Both the position numbers and the translations under genes were made by a program. Shown here in pieces: positions 1 through 8,410 of a stretch of 39,601 nucleotides of DNA; positions within the stretch are counted from its first letter, which is position 1; the number at the start of each line of letters is the position of its first letter. This stretch comes from Sphingomonas sanguinis NBRC 13937 (GTDB lineage: Bacteria; Pseudomonadota; Alphaproteobacteria; Sphingomonadales; Sphingomonadaceae): assembly GCF_001591005.1 (NCBI RefSeq), contig NZ_BCTY01000035.1:1-39601 (forward strand). The letters run 5' to 3'. The notes below the pieces were generated by a model. The model worked only from the letters and a program-made list of their open reading frames with translations, had not been told where the DNA came from and made no database searches.

Positions 1-89
1 GTTAGAACAATTGTTATTTTTCAATGACTTAAGAATTTCAGGCATTCCGATTTTGGCTGGAATTTAGCCAATCGTCGGAATGCCTCATC
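1..89. other. Left terminal non-coding segment
   Basis: No gene is seen here. The stretch is visibly more AT-rich than the phage genes and holds the inverted repeat described separately at 41-84. It is the expected place for one attachment site because the integrase lies at the opposite end of the window. I could not find a convincing direct repeat of 12 bp or more shared with the right end. The longest obvious shared words are TTTCAGG and ATTCCGAT. Confidence 0.5.
41..84 (-). terminator. Large stem-loop after the late operon
   Basis: A perfect 10-bp inverted repeat, GGCATTCCGA at 41-50 and TCGGAATGCC at 75-84, encloses a second 6-bp repeat, TTGGCT at 53-58 and AGCCAA at 66-71. It lies 5 bp past the stop codon of the last late gene, as expected for a transcription terminator. 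The minus-strand sequence after the stem is only weakly U-rich, so a role at the attachment site is also possible. Confidence 0.6.
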
Positions 90-1718
90 TCACGCTGTTG
101 CCAGCACCAGAGCGGGCTTGCTGGCAATGACGGGCGCACTAGCCGCCTGCTGGGCACCGGAGCCAGGATGCGTGCCATCCGAGCAATGCGTCGTGGATAC
201 GATCGAGCCAGCCGCGTGAGCCCGCTTGATGGTATAGCTGCCTGCCGTTTTGACCGTGAATGAACCGTCGTTGTTGTTTACGATGCTAGTTCCGATCTGT
301 GGGCCAATTTCCATATTCGCAGTTCCCGGCTCAAAAACGGCATATTCACCCGGCACTGGAGCCAGAGGGCTGGTCAGACGAAGGCCGACGCCGCCGATGT
401 CGACGCCCACCGCCAACGCGGTGGCCAGTGGCGCACCTCCGGCCGCAGCGATTGCCGTCAGTTTCCACTTGGGCGTACCGGTGCCGTCGTCCGGCGCTTG
501 GTATGCTGGACGCAGGTCGACCGATAACGCCAGTGGGCTCGGCTGCGTCATGATCCAGTTGTTGACCGCTTGCAGGGGTGCCTGACTCGGCAACCCATTG
601 CCTGCCTGGGCAGCCAGCGACGTTCGCGCCGTCGTGCTATCTGTGGTGCGCGGCGTGATCGTCGACTGGACGATGGGGACACCGGGAAACGATTTGGCCA
701 GAAAATCCCACCATGTGGCGGCACGAGCCTGCATGTCCGCGACAACCACAGCCGGGTCGGTCCCGTTCGGATAGGACATCGCCGAGAAATCGTTCCGCAG
801 CCCTTGGCTCCAGATCGCGGAGAACGGCCACACCTGGCCCCCGTTTATCACGTTACGGATATTGGCAAGAAGCCTGTACCGCAGTCCAAAACGACCGTCC
901 GCAAGGCTCATGAAGTCGATCATCTGAGCACCATGATGACCGAAATTGCCGACACCGAAGCGTCCGGTCACGCCGTCGTCGTCCAGCCCGCGTGTAATAC
1001 CGCCCACCATGCCGCGGGCGCTAGCAAGCTGCGTGATATCGTCCTGTTGCGTGATGCTGTCGCCAATCTCCAGAACGCTCGGCTGGCGTGACCAGGGGAC
1101 CAGCACCGCGACCGGCGAATAGCCGTTGGAGGTATTGGCGGTGACGCCGACGCCGTTGATCGCACCACCAGCCGCCTTGCTCATGTCCGGCGCGGCCAAG
1201 TGGCGACGCAGCTCGCCAAACTGACTCATGCTGGTCAACCCACGCGGCCGCGATGCGCCGACCCCCGGCGTGGTGATTGAGTAGCGCAGGAAGCCACCCG
1301 GAAACGCCGTTGCGACCGGATCGCTGATGGCGAACCCGCCGTCACTCATAACCGTGCTGGTCGCACCGCTGAAGGTCAGGCCGGTCCGCGTTCCAGTTCC
1401 ACCGGCTCCGGTGAAGGACGCCACGTAGTCCAGCGTATTGACGTTCCCCGGAAATAGCTCACGAGCATAGCCGGGTGCGCGAGTGTTGGAGTCGAGCCCG
1501 AAATTTACGAAGACGACGCGCCAGCCCGCTGGCTGCGGCGGCAAATACACGTCGGCCAGTTCGGTCAGCCTCGTCGCATCGCCTGCACCCATGAGATACA
1601 GGGCCGCCCCCACCGTCTTGAATGCCGAGGGTCCGAACACCCACGCGGGACCGGCTGGAGCGACGGCACGGGCTCCGGGAGCAAGCGGCCACCCGTTGCG
1701 GATCGCTCGACTACTCAT
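90..1718 (-). CDS. SGNH/GDSL-hydrolase-like tail protein
   Basis: This is the last gene of the late operon, 542 aa. Around residues 215-310 it has the hallmarks of an SGNH esterase/deacetylase fold: a GDSIT nucleophile block at 219-223 (Ser221), a GHHG-type turn near 260-263 and a GLRND block with Asn309. The catalytic Asp/His pair near the C-terminus was not identified with confidence. In phages such domains usually sit on tail fibres or spikes and deacetylate capsule or O-antigen sugars. The N-terminal 200 residues may be a virion-attachment part. The ATG overlaps the stop of the upstream gene by 4 bp (ATGA), so translation is probably coupled. A role as receptor-modifying tail enzyme is inferred; the fold call is fairly strong. 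Confidence 0.7.
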   Translation of the reverse strand: MSSRAIRNGWPLAPGARAVAPAGPAWVFGPSAFKTVGAALYLMGAGDATRLTELADVYLPPQPAGWRVVFVNFGLDSNTRAPGYARELFPGNVNTLDYVASFTGAGGTGTRTGLTFSGATSTVMSDGGFAISDPVATAFPGGFLRYSITTPGVGASRPRGLTSMSQFGELRRHLAAPDMSKAAGGAINGVGVTANTSNGYSPVAVLVPWSRQPSVLEIGDSITQQDDITQLASARGMVGGITRGLDDDGVTGRFGVGNFGHHGAQMIDFMSLADGRFGLRYRLLANIRNVINGGQVWPFSAIWSQGLRNDFSAMSYPNGTDPAVVVADMQARAATWWDFLAKSFPGVPIVQSTITPRTTDSTTARTSLAAQAGNGLPSQAPLQAVNNWIMTQPSPLALSVDLRPAYQAPDDGTGTPKWKLTAIAAAGGAPLATALAVGVDIGGVGLRLTSPLAPVPGEYAVFEPGTANMEIGPQIGTSIVNNNDGSFTVKTAGSYTIKRAHAAGSIVSTTHCSDGTHPGSGAQQAASAPVIASKPALVLATA

Positions 1719-2137
1719 GGAACGAGGTTTAGCGAAGCGAACAGGCCGGATGGAGCGCCACCCGTCACCGAAGCACGCACGATCGCGTTGCAGCCGATGC
1801 CAACGCCGGCTGTTGCCGTCGTATCAGACGCCGTTTTTGCAGGGCCGATATTGAGCCAAGTCTGCTCATCCGGCCCTAGCGCTTGAAGCTGAACCGACGC
1901 TCCATTGAAAGTCCCCACGACCGTCCAATAATAGTCGCCGCCCTTCACTTTCTGGGCTGGCGCAACCACGTTGGCCTTGATGAGGCTGAGATTGTCCTGC
2001 CGCTCGGTATCAATGGCGGAACCGTCGGGCCGGATCAACACCATCGCTGGCGCCCGCGCAGCCTTCCCGCTTTTGGCTATTACCGGAACCGCCGCCTCGC
2101 CCAGCGCCAGCTCGGAGCCCGCATAGATATCGACCAT
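1715..2137 (-). CDS. Small late protein of unknown function, probably tail-associated
   Basis: A 140-aa protein rich in short beta-type segments, with no signal peptide or membrane helix. It begins MVDIYAGSELALGEAAVPV and carries patches such as NLSLIKANVVAPAQKVKGGDYYW. I do not recognise a family. It lies between the holin and the SGNH tail protein. Its ATG shares one base with the holin stop (TAATG) and its stop overlaps the next start by 4 bp. The position suggests a tail accessory or chaperone for the terminal tail protein; this is inference from context. Confidence 0.65.
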   Translation of the reverse strand: MVDIYAGSELALGEAAVPVIAKSGKAARAPAMVLIRPDGSAIDTERQDNLSLIKANVVAPAQKVKGGDYYWTVVGTFNGASVQLQALGPDEQTWLNIGPAKTASDTTATAGVGIGCNAIVRASVTGGAPSGLFASLNLVP

Positions 2138-2478
2138 TAAATATCCCCCCGCTTATCGTCAGCGATGGCCTGCGCCATCTCTGCTCCCTTCGTCGTCACG
2201 ACATCGCTAGGCACGCGTGGATTTGCCGCGACCGCGACCCAGCGCGCGTGGTTCAGCTTGTTCTTGCCCCACGACCAACCGGCCGCGACGCCCCAGATGA
2301 TGAGGCCCGCGACGAGGTCGAGCATCTGGTCGTTGACGGCCCACTCCGGGAGCGCCTTGCGCAGCACCAGCGCCCCGCCGATCGCCGCCAGGCCAAGCCG
2401 TAGCTGTGCCTTCGCCTGCCCCGCCAGAACAGTCGGAGGCACGACGATGCCCTTCGCGGGATCTTCGGCCGCGCTCAC
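2137..2478 (-). CDS. Probable holin
   Basis: A 113-aa protein with two hydrophobic stretches, LRLGLAAIGGALVLRKAL (about residues 26-43) and MLDLVAGLIIWGVAAGWSW (about 52-70). A polar C-terminal tail of about 43 residues follows. Size, topology and the position immediately after the endolysin gene fit a phage holin that permeabilises the inner membrane at lysis. The start is GTG at 2478, overlapping the endolysin stop (GTGA). No specific holin family was recognised by sequence, so the call rests on topology and neighbourhood. Confidence 0.65.
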   Translation of the reverse strand: MSAAEDPAKGIVVPPTVLAGQAKAQLRLGLAAIGGALVLRKALPEWAVNDQMLDLVAGLIIWGVAAGWSWGKNKLNHARWVAVAANPRVPSDVVTTKGAEMAQAIADDKRGDI

Positions 2479-3026
2479 GCCGCCTGCCCCAGGCGCTCGC
2501 TGATCCAGCCATAGACGAATGCCTCATTGGCCGGGCGCGACTCCGCCAGTTGGATATAGCGCTCGCCTTGGAGAGCATCGAGCGCCTTCACCAGGACACG
2601 CTCCCCGGCCGCGCCCCGCTTGGCCAAGAAAGCCCGTAGCGCGAACAGCGTCACCGGCCCGATTTGGCCATCGGCGACCATGTCGGGATAGTCGGTCGCC
2701 CCCCGATTCAGGACGTTCAGCGTGCGTTGGAGAAACCCGGCCGCGACGGTCACGCCCATATTGATACCGGTATCGAACAACTCGGCCGCGACCAACGGTG
2801 CGATCGCCGCCACTTGATCGAAACTTGGCCGGGTCCAGTAGGTCGCCCGATAAATGCTGACCGCACGGTCGCGAGGAAAAACCTTCATGTCACCGGCATA
2901 GCCGTTGGCACGTGCCACCTGCTCGGTCACGCCATAGCGGGTCGGCCCGCCGCGATCGGCCGGATGGTTGCTGTAATCGCCCTCGCGAACGATCACCTCG
3001 TCGATAAGCTGCCCGATCGTCTTCAT
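2475..3026 (-). CDS. Endolysin, glycosyl hydrolase family 108 (N-acetylmuramidase)
   Basis: A 183-aa lysozyme that cuts peptidoglycan at lysis. The N-terminus has the GH108 signature: catalytic Glu15 in an EGDYSNHP block, followed by DRGGPTRYGVT at residues 24-34. The C-terminal half, with GADGQIGP-like VADGQIGPVT near residues 116-125, matches the peptidoglycan-binding domain usual in this family. The frame is open upstream to 3200, but the ATG at 3026 is preferred. It follows a strong AAAGGAGG ribosome-binding site and overlaps the upstream stop by 4 bp. There is no signal peptide or SAR segment, so export through the downstream holin is expected. Confidence 0.9.
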   Translation of the reverse strand: MKTIGQLIDEVIVREGDYSNHPADRGGPTRYGVTEQVARANGYAGDMKVFPRDRAVSIYRATYWTRPSFDQVAAIAPLVAAELFDTGINMGVTVAAGFLQRTLNVLNRGATDYPDMVADGQIGPVTLFALRAFLAKRGAAGERVLVKALDALQGERYIQLAESRPANEAFVYGWISERLGQAA

Positions 3027-3454
3027 GCTTGCGCCTCCTTTACCGCAGATGCAGCGGCTGCGACCCGCGCGGCGGCAATCGCCGCTTTTTCCGCCACCTC
3101 GAAATTGCTCTGCTCTGCTCGCATCGCCCGGATGGTCGCGACATGTTCGCGCGCGCGATCTGGTGCCACCTCGATCAGCAGCAGGATTGCATCCAAGCAC
3201 GAACTGACATTATTCAGCTGATGGCGCAGGATTTTTACCTCGACCTCGTACGACACTCGCTGATCCTCGATGCGCGCCTCCAGCTTTTCGATCCGCGACA
3301 ATCTCCGGTCGACCAGTGCGGTCTTCGCCCGCGTCGCCGCATCCTGAATAGCAGGCCAGCCCTTCAGGATCGCGCTCACGACCGCGAGACAAAGCACCCA
3401 GCCCCACGGGGCACGCTCGAAGGAGGCAGCCGCGATGCGCGCAACAGCGTTCAT
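3023..3454 (-). CDS. Membrane-anchored coiled-coil lysis protein (candidate i-spanin)
   Basis: A 143-aa protein beginning MNAVARIAAASFERAPWG. It has one N-terminal membrane segment, WGWVLCLAVVSAILKGW (residues 17-33). A long charged helix with coiled-coil character follows (RRLSRIEKLEARIEDQR and onward), then an Ala-rich helical tail. One N-terminal anchor plus a periplasmic coiled coil next to the endolysin and holin is the layout of an inner-membrane spanin subunit. The frame is open to a GTG at 3514, but the internal ATG at 3454 removes a polar extension and places the membrane segment near the N-terminus. No overlapping o-spanin was found here. The spanin role is inferred from topology and position. 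Confidence 0.6.
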   Translation of the reverse strand: MNAVARIAAASFERAPWGWVLCLAVVSAILKGWPAIQDAATRAKTALVDRRLSRIEKLEARIEDQRVSYEVEVKILRHQLNNVSSCLDAILLLIEVAPDRAREHVATIRAMRAEQSNFEVAEKAAIAAARVAAAASAVKEAQA

Positions 3455-3459
3455 GTCCG

Positions 3460-3690
3460 TCACGCGCTCATCGGATGGTAATCGACCGCGAAGATCGCAG
3501 GACTGACCACCCACAATGCGTCATTACCCCGAATGAGCCAGTCGCCTGGGGCCATCCATTGCTCACCGTCGACGACCTGGACGGCACCAGCGACGCCCCA
3601 TTTGCGCTGGATAATCGTCACACCCGCCAGCGGCTGACCATTCCATTGCTCAGCATCGACAATACCGTCAGGTCCGCGATACTGTGACAT
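3460..3690 (-). CDS. Small conserved phage protein with GDWLIRG motif
   Basis: A 76-aa protein. Its C-terminal half, MAPGDWLIRGNDALWVVSP followed by FAVDYHPM, resembles a widespread family of small phage proteins of unknown role carrying a GDW(I/V)IRGxxGE...PxxF...Y pattern. It sits between the tailspike and the lysis genes. Its stop lies just upstream of the chosen start of the candidate spanin, and its ATG shares its first base with the tailspike stop. The family likeness is from memory and is moderately sure; no function is assigned. Confidence 0.7.
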   Translation of the reverse strand: MSQYRGPDGIVDAEQWNGQPLAGVTIIQRKWGVAGAVQVVDGEQWMAPGDWLIRGNDALWVVSPAIFAVDYHPMSA

Positions 3691-5921
3691 TAGAAACTCC
3701 CCAATGCATTGAGCGTGAACGCGCGATCAGCCGGAGCCCCCGTCGTGTCGAGCGTAGTCACTTCAAGATATTCGTTCGCCCGGCCTGAAATCGTCGCGGT
3801 GCCCATCCCATTGAAAAGCGTTGCGGTGGGGTTGACGCGCAGCGGCTGGCGCGGCTGTTTCCTGTAGGACACCCGGTACACACCAGTTCCGGTCTTTGTA
3901 ACGGTTGCGACGTTGACAGTGAAGTCGGTGTCTAGATCGTAAGCGCCAGTCGCCTCGACAGTGACAGATACGACAGGATACGTCGCACCAATGAACGGCC
4001 CATTATTTGTTTCCGGTCGCTCGATATCGTTCTGATAGTAGTTCTGCCCTTCTCGGACAAACGTATTGTCGGGACTTTGCACGCGTAAAACTTTGCGCAG
4101 CGGAGAAGGCGTATAGTCGCCAAATGACTTATAACCGTTTCCATCGTGAACAATGTGCAGCTTGGAACCTGCCGCCAAAGCAGCGCCTACGACAGCCGTA
4201 TCGACGTGATGCTGCACATAACGCTCACTTCCAGCGACCCCGCCAACCGGGAACGCGCGGTGGAACGTCGTGTCACGTATTGTGACTATACCATCGTAAG
4301 GACTGGCCCAGGCGAACGAGGCGTCAGCGATACCGCGATTGTTCTCGAAATAGTTGTCGTCGAGGGTGAGGGCATGAGCGCCTTCGGGTGGCCCCCCCTC
4401 GTACAAGAGGGTGATGGCCGTATTCGAACGATCCGCGCCATTGCCCTCCCAGCGCGTGCCATAAAAGCCGATGTTCGCGCCGCGAATGATATGCGCCGCG
4501 ATCGACTGGTTCCCGCCAAATCGCCCGTTTGTGAATCGACAGACGTTCGGGTTGGTCCAATCAACCAGCCCCATACGCATCCCCACATCGTTGGCGAGGA
4601 CCCACAGCCGATCGGCACTGACGCCAAGCACGTCCTGCAACAGCAGGCCGGTGGCGAACCCATACACCATGAAATCTTCCATGTGCAGGTCAGCAACGTA
4701 TCGCGCACGCATGCCCGTGGCGGTCCGACTATTCAGCGGAAACCGCAGGAGCCGCATCCCCTTGACCACATGGTAGAGGTCGCGGCCGGGGCCGTCGTTG
4801 ACGCCGCGAACGTCATAGGCGACGCCATCGTTCGGGCCGTTATAGATCAAGGCGGTGTTCGCTGATCCGCCGCCACGCATGTTCATGCGCCGCAGGTCGT
4901 TGTCGTCAATGATGCTCTTGTCTGCGCGGAACCGGTTGGTCAGGCCCTTGCTGGTGACATAGACACCCTCGCGCCATTGCAGCTCGACGCCACCCGCTGC
5001 ATCGGCCTGGCTGTTGGCTCCTTGCGCATAGTCCATGATCGCCTGAAGTGCGGGCCCGGCATCATAGGATCGACTGCCCGACCGAAAAGCGGCGCGCATG
5101 GAGAGGGTCATCGCATCGTAGACGTCGATGAGCTTAAGATTCACTTCGTCCTGCCCCTGCGGCGCGCCGATCGCGACCGGGGACGCATAGGACACGGACT
5201 GGGCGCCCTGTCGAACGAGAGCCCCGACCGACAAAGGCACGACGTTCAGCCTGACGACGTTGACGTTGTCGTCTTTGCCCGTGAAATTCCCCGCCACATA
5301 GGCATAACTGACCGGCGGGTTTACGCCGTCTGCCAGAGTGGCCGATTGATACTTCGTCGGATCCAGGTCACGAAGCAGCTGCAACGTTAGAAAGGTGTTA
5401 CCGCCCACGCCAGGGACACCCGCGAAGGCGCGGGAATCGGCGGGTTGCACCGTCCGCGTCACGGGATCGAGCGTCAGCACCTTGACCGGTCCATCGAAGT
5501 CGGCCGAAGTAAAGTCCGGCTGGATGGAACCGGCGGGCAACATCAGTGAGCGCGCTCTCGCGTCTTCTATTTGATCCTGCTGTTCCTGATCAATCATCGC
5601 CGCACGATCGACCGTGCGTTCATGGTTGAACGATGGAAAATTGGTGCCGAAGGGGTATTCGGTCTTCTGGCTGATTTCCGTGCGACCACGAATGACGACA
5701 GTGAAACCCGCCGTCCCAACCGAGAATGTGACAGCGCCCTTGTTGCCATCGCCACCCGACACAGTGAAGCTGCCTGCCCCGGCGATCGTCTCGTTGCCCT
5801 GCGCGTCACGCAGCGCGACGGAGATGTCGGCCTGTGTGAGAAACTGGAATTTGATCGGGAACGACATCGGGCCCGCCGCGCCGACATACTCATTGATACG
5901 CGGCAGTTTTGCGACGGTCAT
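3690..5921 (-). CDS. Tailspike or tail fibre with beta-helix body
   Basis: A 743-aa receptor-binding protein. The first ~120 residues (MTVAKLPRINEYVGAAGPMS through the EYPFGTNFPSFNHERTVDRA region) look like the virion adaptor seen at the N-terminus of podovirus tail fibres. The linker EQQDQIEDARARSLMLP follows. The body from about residue 275 begins with a pectate-lyase-like entry, SYDAGPALQAIMDYA, then QWREGVYVTSKGL. Repeated short beta-rungs rich in Asn/Gly (for example NPNVCRFTNGRFGGNQ) continue to the C-terminus, typical of a trimeric right-handed beta-helix. It probably binds and may cleave a surface polysaccharide. No active-site residues can be named from sequence alone. The ATG overlaps the upstream stop by 4 bp. 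Confidence 0.8.
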   Translation of the reverse strand: MTVAKLPRINEYVGAAGPMSFPIKFQFLTQADISVALRDAQGNETIAGAGSFTVSGGDGNKGAVTFSVGTAGFTVVIRGRTEISQKTEYPFGTNFPSFNHERTVDRAAMIDQEQQDQIEDARARSLMLPAGSIQPDFTSADFDGPVKVLTLDPVTRTVQPADSRAFAGVPGVGGNTFLTLQLLRDLDPTKYQSATLADGVNPPVSYAYVAGNFTGKDDNVNVVRLNVVPLSVGALVRQGAQSVSYASPVAIGAPQGQDEVNLKLIDVYDAMTLSMRAAFRSGSRSYDAGPALQAIMDYAQGANSQADAAGGVELQWREGVYVTSKGLTNRFRADKSIIDDNDLRRMNMRGGGSANTALIYNGPNDGVAYDVRGVNDGPGRDLYHVVKGMRLLRFPLNSRTATGMRARYVADLHMEDFMVYGFATGLLLQDVLGVSADRLWVLANDVGMRMGLVDWTNPNVCRFTNGRFGGNQSIAAHIIRGANIGFYGTRWEGNGADRSNTAITLLYEGGPPEGAHALTLDDNYFENNRGIADASFAWASPYDGIVTIRDTTFHRAFPVGGVAGSERYVQHHVDTAVVGAALAAGSKLHIVHDGNGYKSFGDYTPSPLRKVLRVQSPDNTFVREGQNYYQNDIERPETNNGPFIGATYPVVSVTVEATGAYDLDTDFTVNVATVTKTGTGVYRVSYRKQPRQPLRVNPTATLFNGMGTATISGRANEYLEVTTLDTTGAPADRAFTLNALGSF

Positions 5922-8410
5922 TGATCACCCCCCTCAGTCATCAGCACATTATCGAAGTCCGGCGTGCGATCAGGAATCACGGCTCCCGGCTCCCACCAGA
6001 ATTGTGTCCGCTGATCGCGCGCGCGCTTTTCCATGCGCGCCCAGCTCTCCGTGTAATTGGGGTCGATCGCGGCCTGGAGCTGGTCGGTCAGCATCCGGTC
6101 GAATGCGAGCCGCGCATACCAGAGCGAGCCACCGGGAAGCTCAGAACGGGCCAGCCGCGCCGCCTTCCACGGGGTGGAAGCGAGATGCTTCTCCGCCAGG
6201 TCTTCGCGGGTGCCGGTCAGCACGTCGGCGATCGGCTGACCCAACTCACCCAGCTTCTGCGCGTCACCAGCCAACGGCCCCGCCAAGGTGCCCGCAAAGC
6301 CTCCGTCGAAACGGTTCGTCGTCGACTGGAGGAAATCACCGAAGATGCCGAAACCGCCGCCTTGCAGCACGGCCGCGCCCCAGAACTTCTGATCATCCAT
6401 CGGCCGAGGATCCTTGCCGCCAGCCAACGCCTTGAGCTGGAGAACCAGACCACCCATCATCGTGGTCGTCAGCACCAGGCCGCCCGTATACAGCGCCCGA
6501 TTGCTGTAGCCGCTCATGTCCATGATTCGACGCCCCTGCATGATAAGCAGTGAGATGCCGAAGCCTTTGAACAGCGCGGCGGACCGCACCATTTCGCCGA
6601 AGAAATTGCCCTTGGGAGCAACCGAGTTGATAAGTGCGCGGGTCCGAAGGTCGGCGGTCGGAACGGCATAATCGGTTTCGGACAGGATCATTTCGTACAG
6701 GCGGTCGCCCAGCTCGCGATCCTCAACCGCCGACGGCTTGAGCCAAGCCGCGCCACGGTCCATTTCCAGCGGCGTGGCGCGGATGGCGTCCCAGCCCGCC
6801 CCATCGATGCCGTATCGCTCTAGCGAGCGCCGGAACGCCGAATTCAGAAGCTGGAAGGGCGTATCCACCTGATCGGAGATGTGACCCAGAAACTCCATGC
6901 CAAATGCCCAGCGCCCCGCCTCCGTCCAGCGCGACAGGCCAGACACCCGCAGCACACCTTCAGCCAGGCGGCGGGAAACCTCGCCCGTCAATTCTTCGCC
7001 GAGAATGCGCTGCTGGCCGCTGGCACGCTTCGACCATTCGTCGGCGATGCCGATCAGCCGGACCGCCTGGCGCTGGTCTGCAACCGCGCCAGGCCGAAAC
7101 ATCTTGACGTAACCCGGCAGGATCGTCGTGCTGGCAAGGCCGTTGAAGCGGCGCGTCATGCCCTGAAAGGCAACGTCCGTCGTCGCCGAAAGCATTGCCG
7201 AGCCGAGCTTGGCGGCCGTCTGGAACGAGCGAAGCGACGAGAAGGCCAGCGCCATCGTGCGGTTCTCCGGCCGCCCCGCCGCGCCGGTGATTTCATCGTA
7301 CAGGCGATCGATCTTGCGCGTCGCACCGAACGCACGATCGACCGCCCGGCTGTCCGGCGCGGTATCGAGCGCGGCCGTACGCTCCAGCGTATCCTTGAGC
7401 CACCGGACGGAAGCGGTCGGATTGGGCCCCAAAATCTCCATCAGCGCGATGTCGCGCGACATGCCGTCGATATGGCCGGTCATCGCGTCGAAGGCCGAGC
7501 CGACCCCGAACGCCTCCTGATACTTCATCCAGTCATCGGCCGAGCGGAAGATGAGGAAACGATGGTCCGCACGTGAATTGGCCAGGCTCTTGCCCCCGGC
7601 CTGACCGGCCGCCCGCTTGTTCCAGCCATCCGTGCGGATGGTTTCGAACACGTCGCGCAAGGCCAGCTCAAGCCCGCCGTCGCTGAACGGCAGGCCGGTT
7701 CGCTCGTCGACCATACGCTGCCGGTCCAACCCGGGCAGGATCGCGTCGCGCCACGCCTCATAGCCCGCCGCGCGCACCGCCCGCGTGTCATGGGCTTGCG
7801 GCAGACCCCATCCGTCCAGCTTGCCGATCGCCCCGCCCGCCGCGTTAAAGCGCTGGCGCAGCATTTCCGCGGCTTCCGTCCACGACTTGGCCAGCTCGCG
7901 CGCCGACAGGTTTCCGGTATCTTCGCCGAACAGCTCACGAACCAGGTCATCCAACTGAGCCTTGTTCCGAACACGGCTGAGCGGGTCGGTATGGTGGCGG
8001 GCAAGCAACCCGTCGATCATCCCCAAGGTGCGGGCCCGTATCGCCTTGCGCCGCCCCTCGACATTCGAATAGCTCGCCCGGCCATCACGATCGAACAGGG
8101 CCACAGCAGCGCGCGGATCAATAGGCCCGCGCTCGGTCGGATTGCGGCCACCGAACGACCCCATCTCCATCACCATGCGCTGCTGCGCCTGCACCTGGCC
8201 CAGGGCCAACCGCTTCTTGCGCAGCGCCTCTCGCTCCATCGCGGCAAGGGTCGCGTCGGTGGCCATCGCCGATGCCGCCTGGTCACCGAACTGGCGTTTG
8301 AAGTCCTGTTCCAGCGTATCGAACAGGCGGGCCATCTCCTGCCCCTTGGCGGCGCTGATCTCGCCACGCTCCACCATGCCCGGAATGCAGACGCCCAAGC
8401 TCACAGGCAA
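5918..8410 (-). CDS. Large internal virion (ejection) protein, C-terminal member
   Basis: An 830-aa protein, largely helical and charged, with a hydrophobic section at about residues 613-665 (SAALFKGFGISLLIMQG and GGLVLTTTMMGGLVLQL). A conserved-looking C-terminal end includes LPGGSLWYARLAFDRML and FWWEPGAVIPDRTPDF. The same kind of tail is seen in internal core or DNA-ejection proteins of T7-like and related podoviruses. Position after the other two large core proteins and before the tailspike supports a role in forming the channel through the host envelope during DNA entry. Its start overlaps the 1060-aa gene by 10 bp. The specific T7 gp16 equivalence is inference. Confidence 0.7.
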   Translation of the reverse strand: MPVSLGVCIPGMVERGEISAAKGQEMARLFDTLEQDFKRQFGDQAASAMATDATLAAMEREALRKKRLALGQVQAQQRMVMEMGSFGGRNPTERGPIDPRAAVALFDRDGRASYSNVEGRRKAIRARTLGMIDGLLARHHTDPLSRVRNKAQLDDLVRELFGEDTGNLSARELAKSWTEAAEMLRQRFNAAGGAIGKLDGWGLPQAHDTRAVRAAGYEAWRDAILPGLDRQRMVDERTGLPFSDGGLELALRDVFETIRTDGWNKRAAGQAGGKSLANSRADHRFLIFRSADDWMKYQEAFGVGSAFDAMTGHIDGMSRDIALMEILGPNPTASVRWLKDTLERTAALDTAPDSRAVDRAFGATRKIDRLYDEITGAAGRPENRTMALAFSSLRSFQTAAKLGSAMLSATTDVAFQGMTRRFNGLASTTILPGYVKMFRPGAVADQRQAVRLIGIADEWSKRASGQQRILGEELTGEVSRRLAEGVLRVSGLSRWTEAGRWAFGMEFLGHISDQVDTPFQLLNSAFRRSLERYGIDGAGWDAIRATPLEMDRGAAWLKPSAVEDRELGDRLYEMILSETDYAVPTADLRTRALINSVAPKGNFFGEMVRSAALFKGFGISLLIMQGRRIMDMSGYSNRALYTGGLVLTTTMMGGLVLQLKALAGGKDPRPMDDQKFWGAAVLQGGGFGIFGDFLQSTTNRFDGGFAGTLAGPLAGDAQKLGELGQPIADVLTGTREDLAEKHLASTPWKAARLARSELPGGSLWYARLAFDRMLTDQLQAAIDPNYTESWARMEKRARDQRTQFWWEPGAVIPDRTPDFDNVLMTEGGDQ

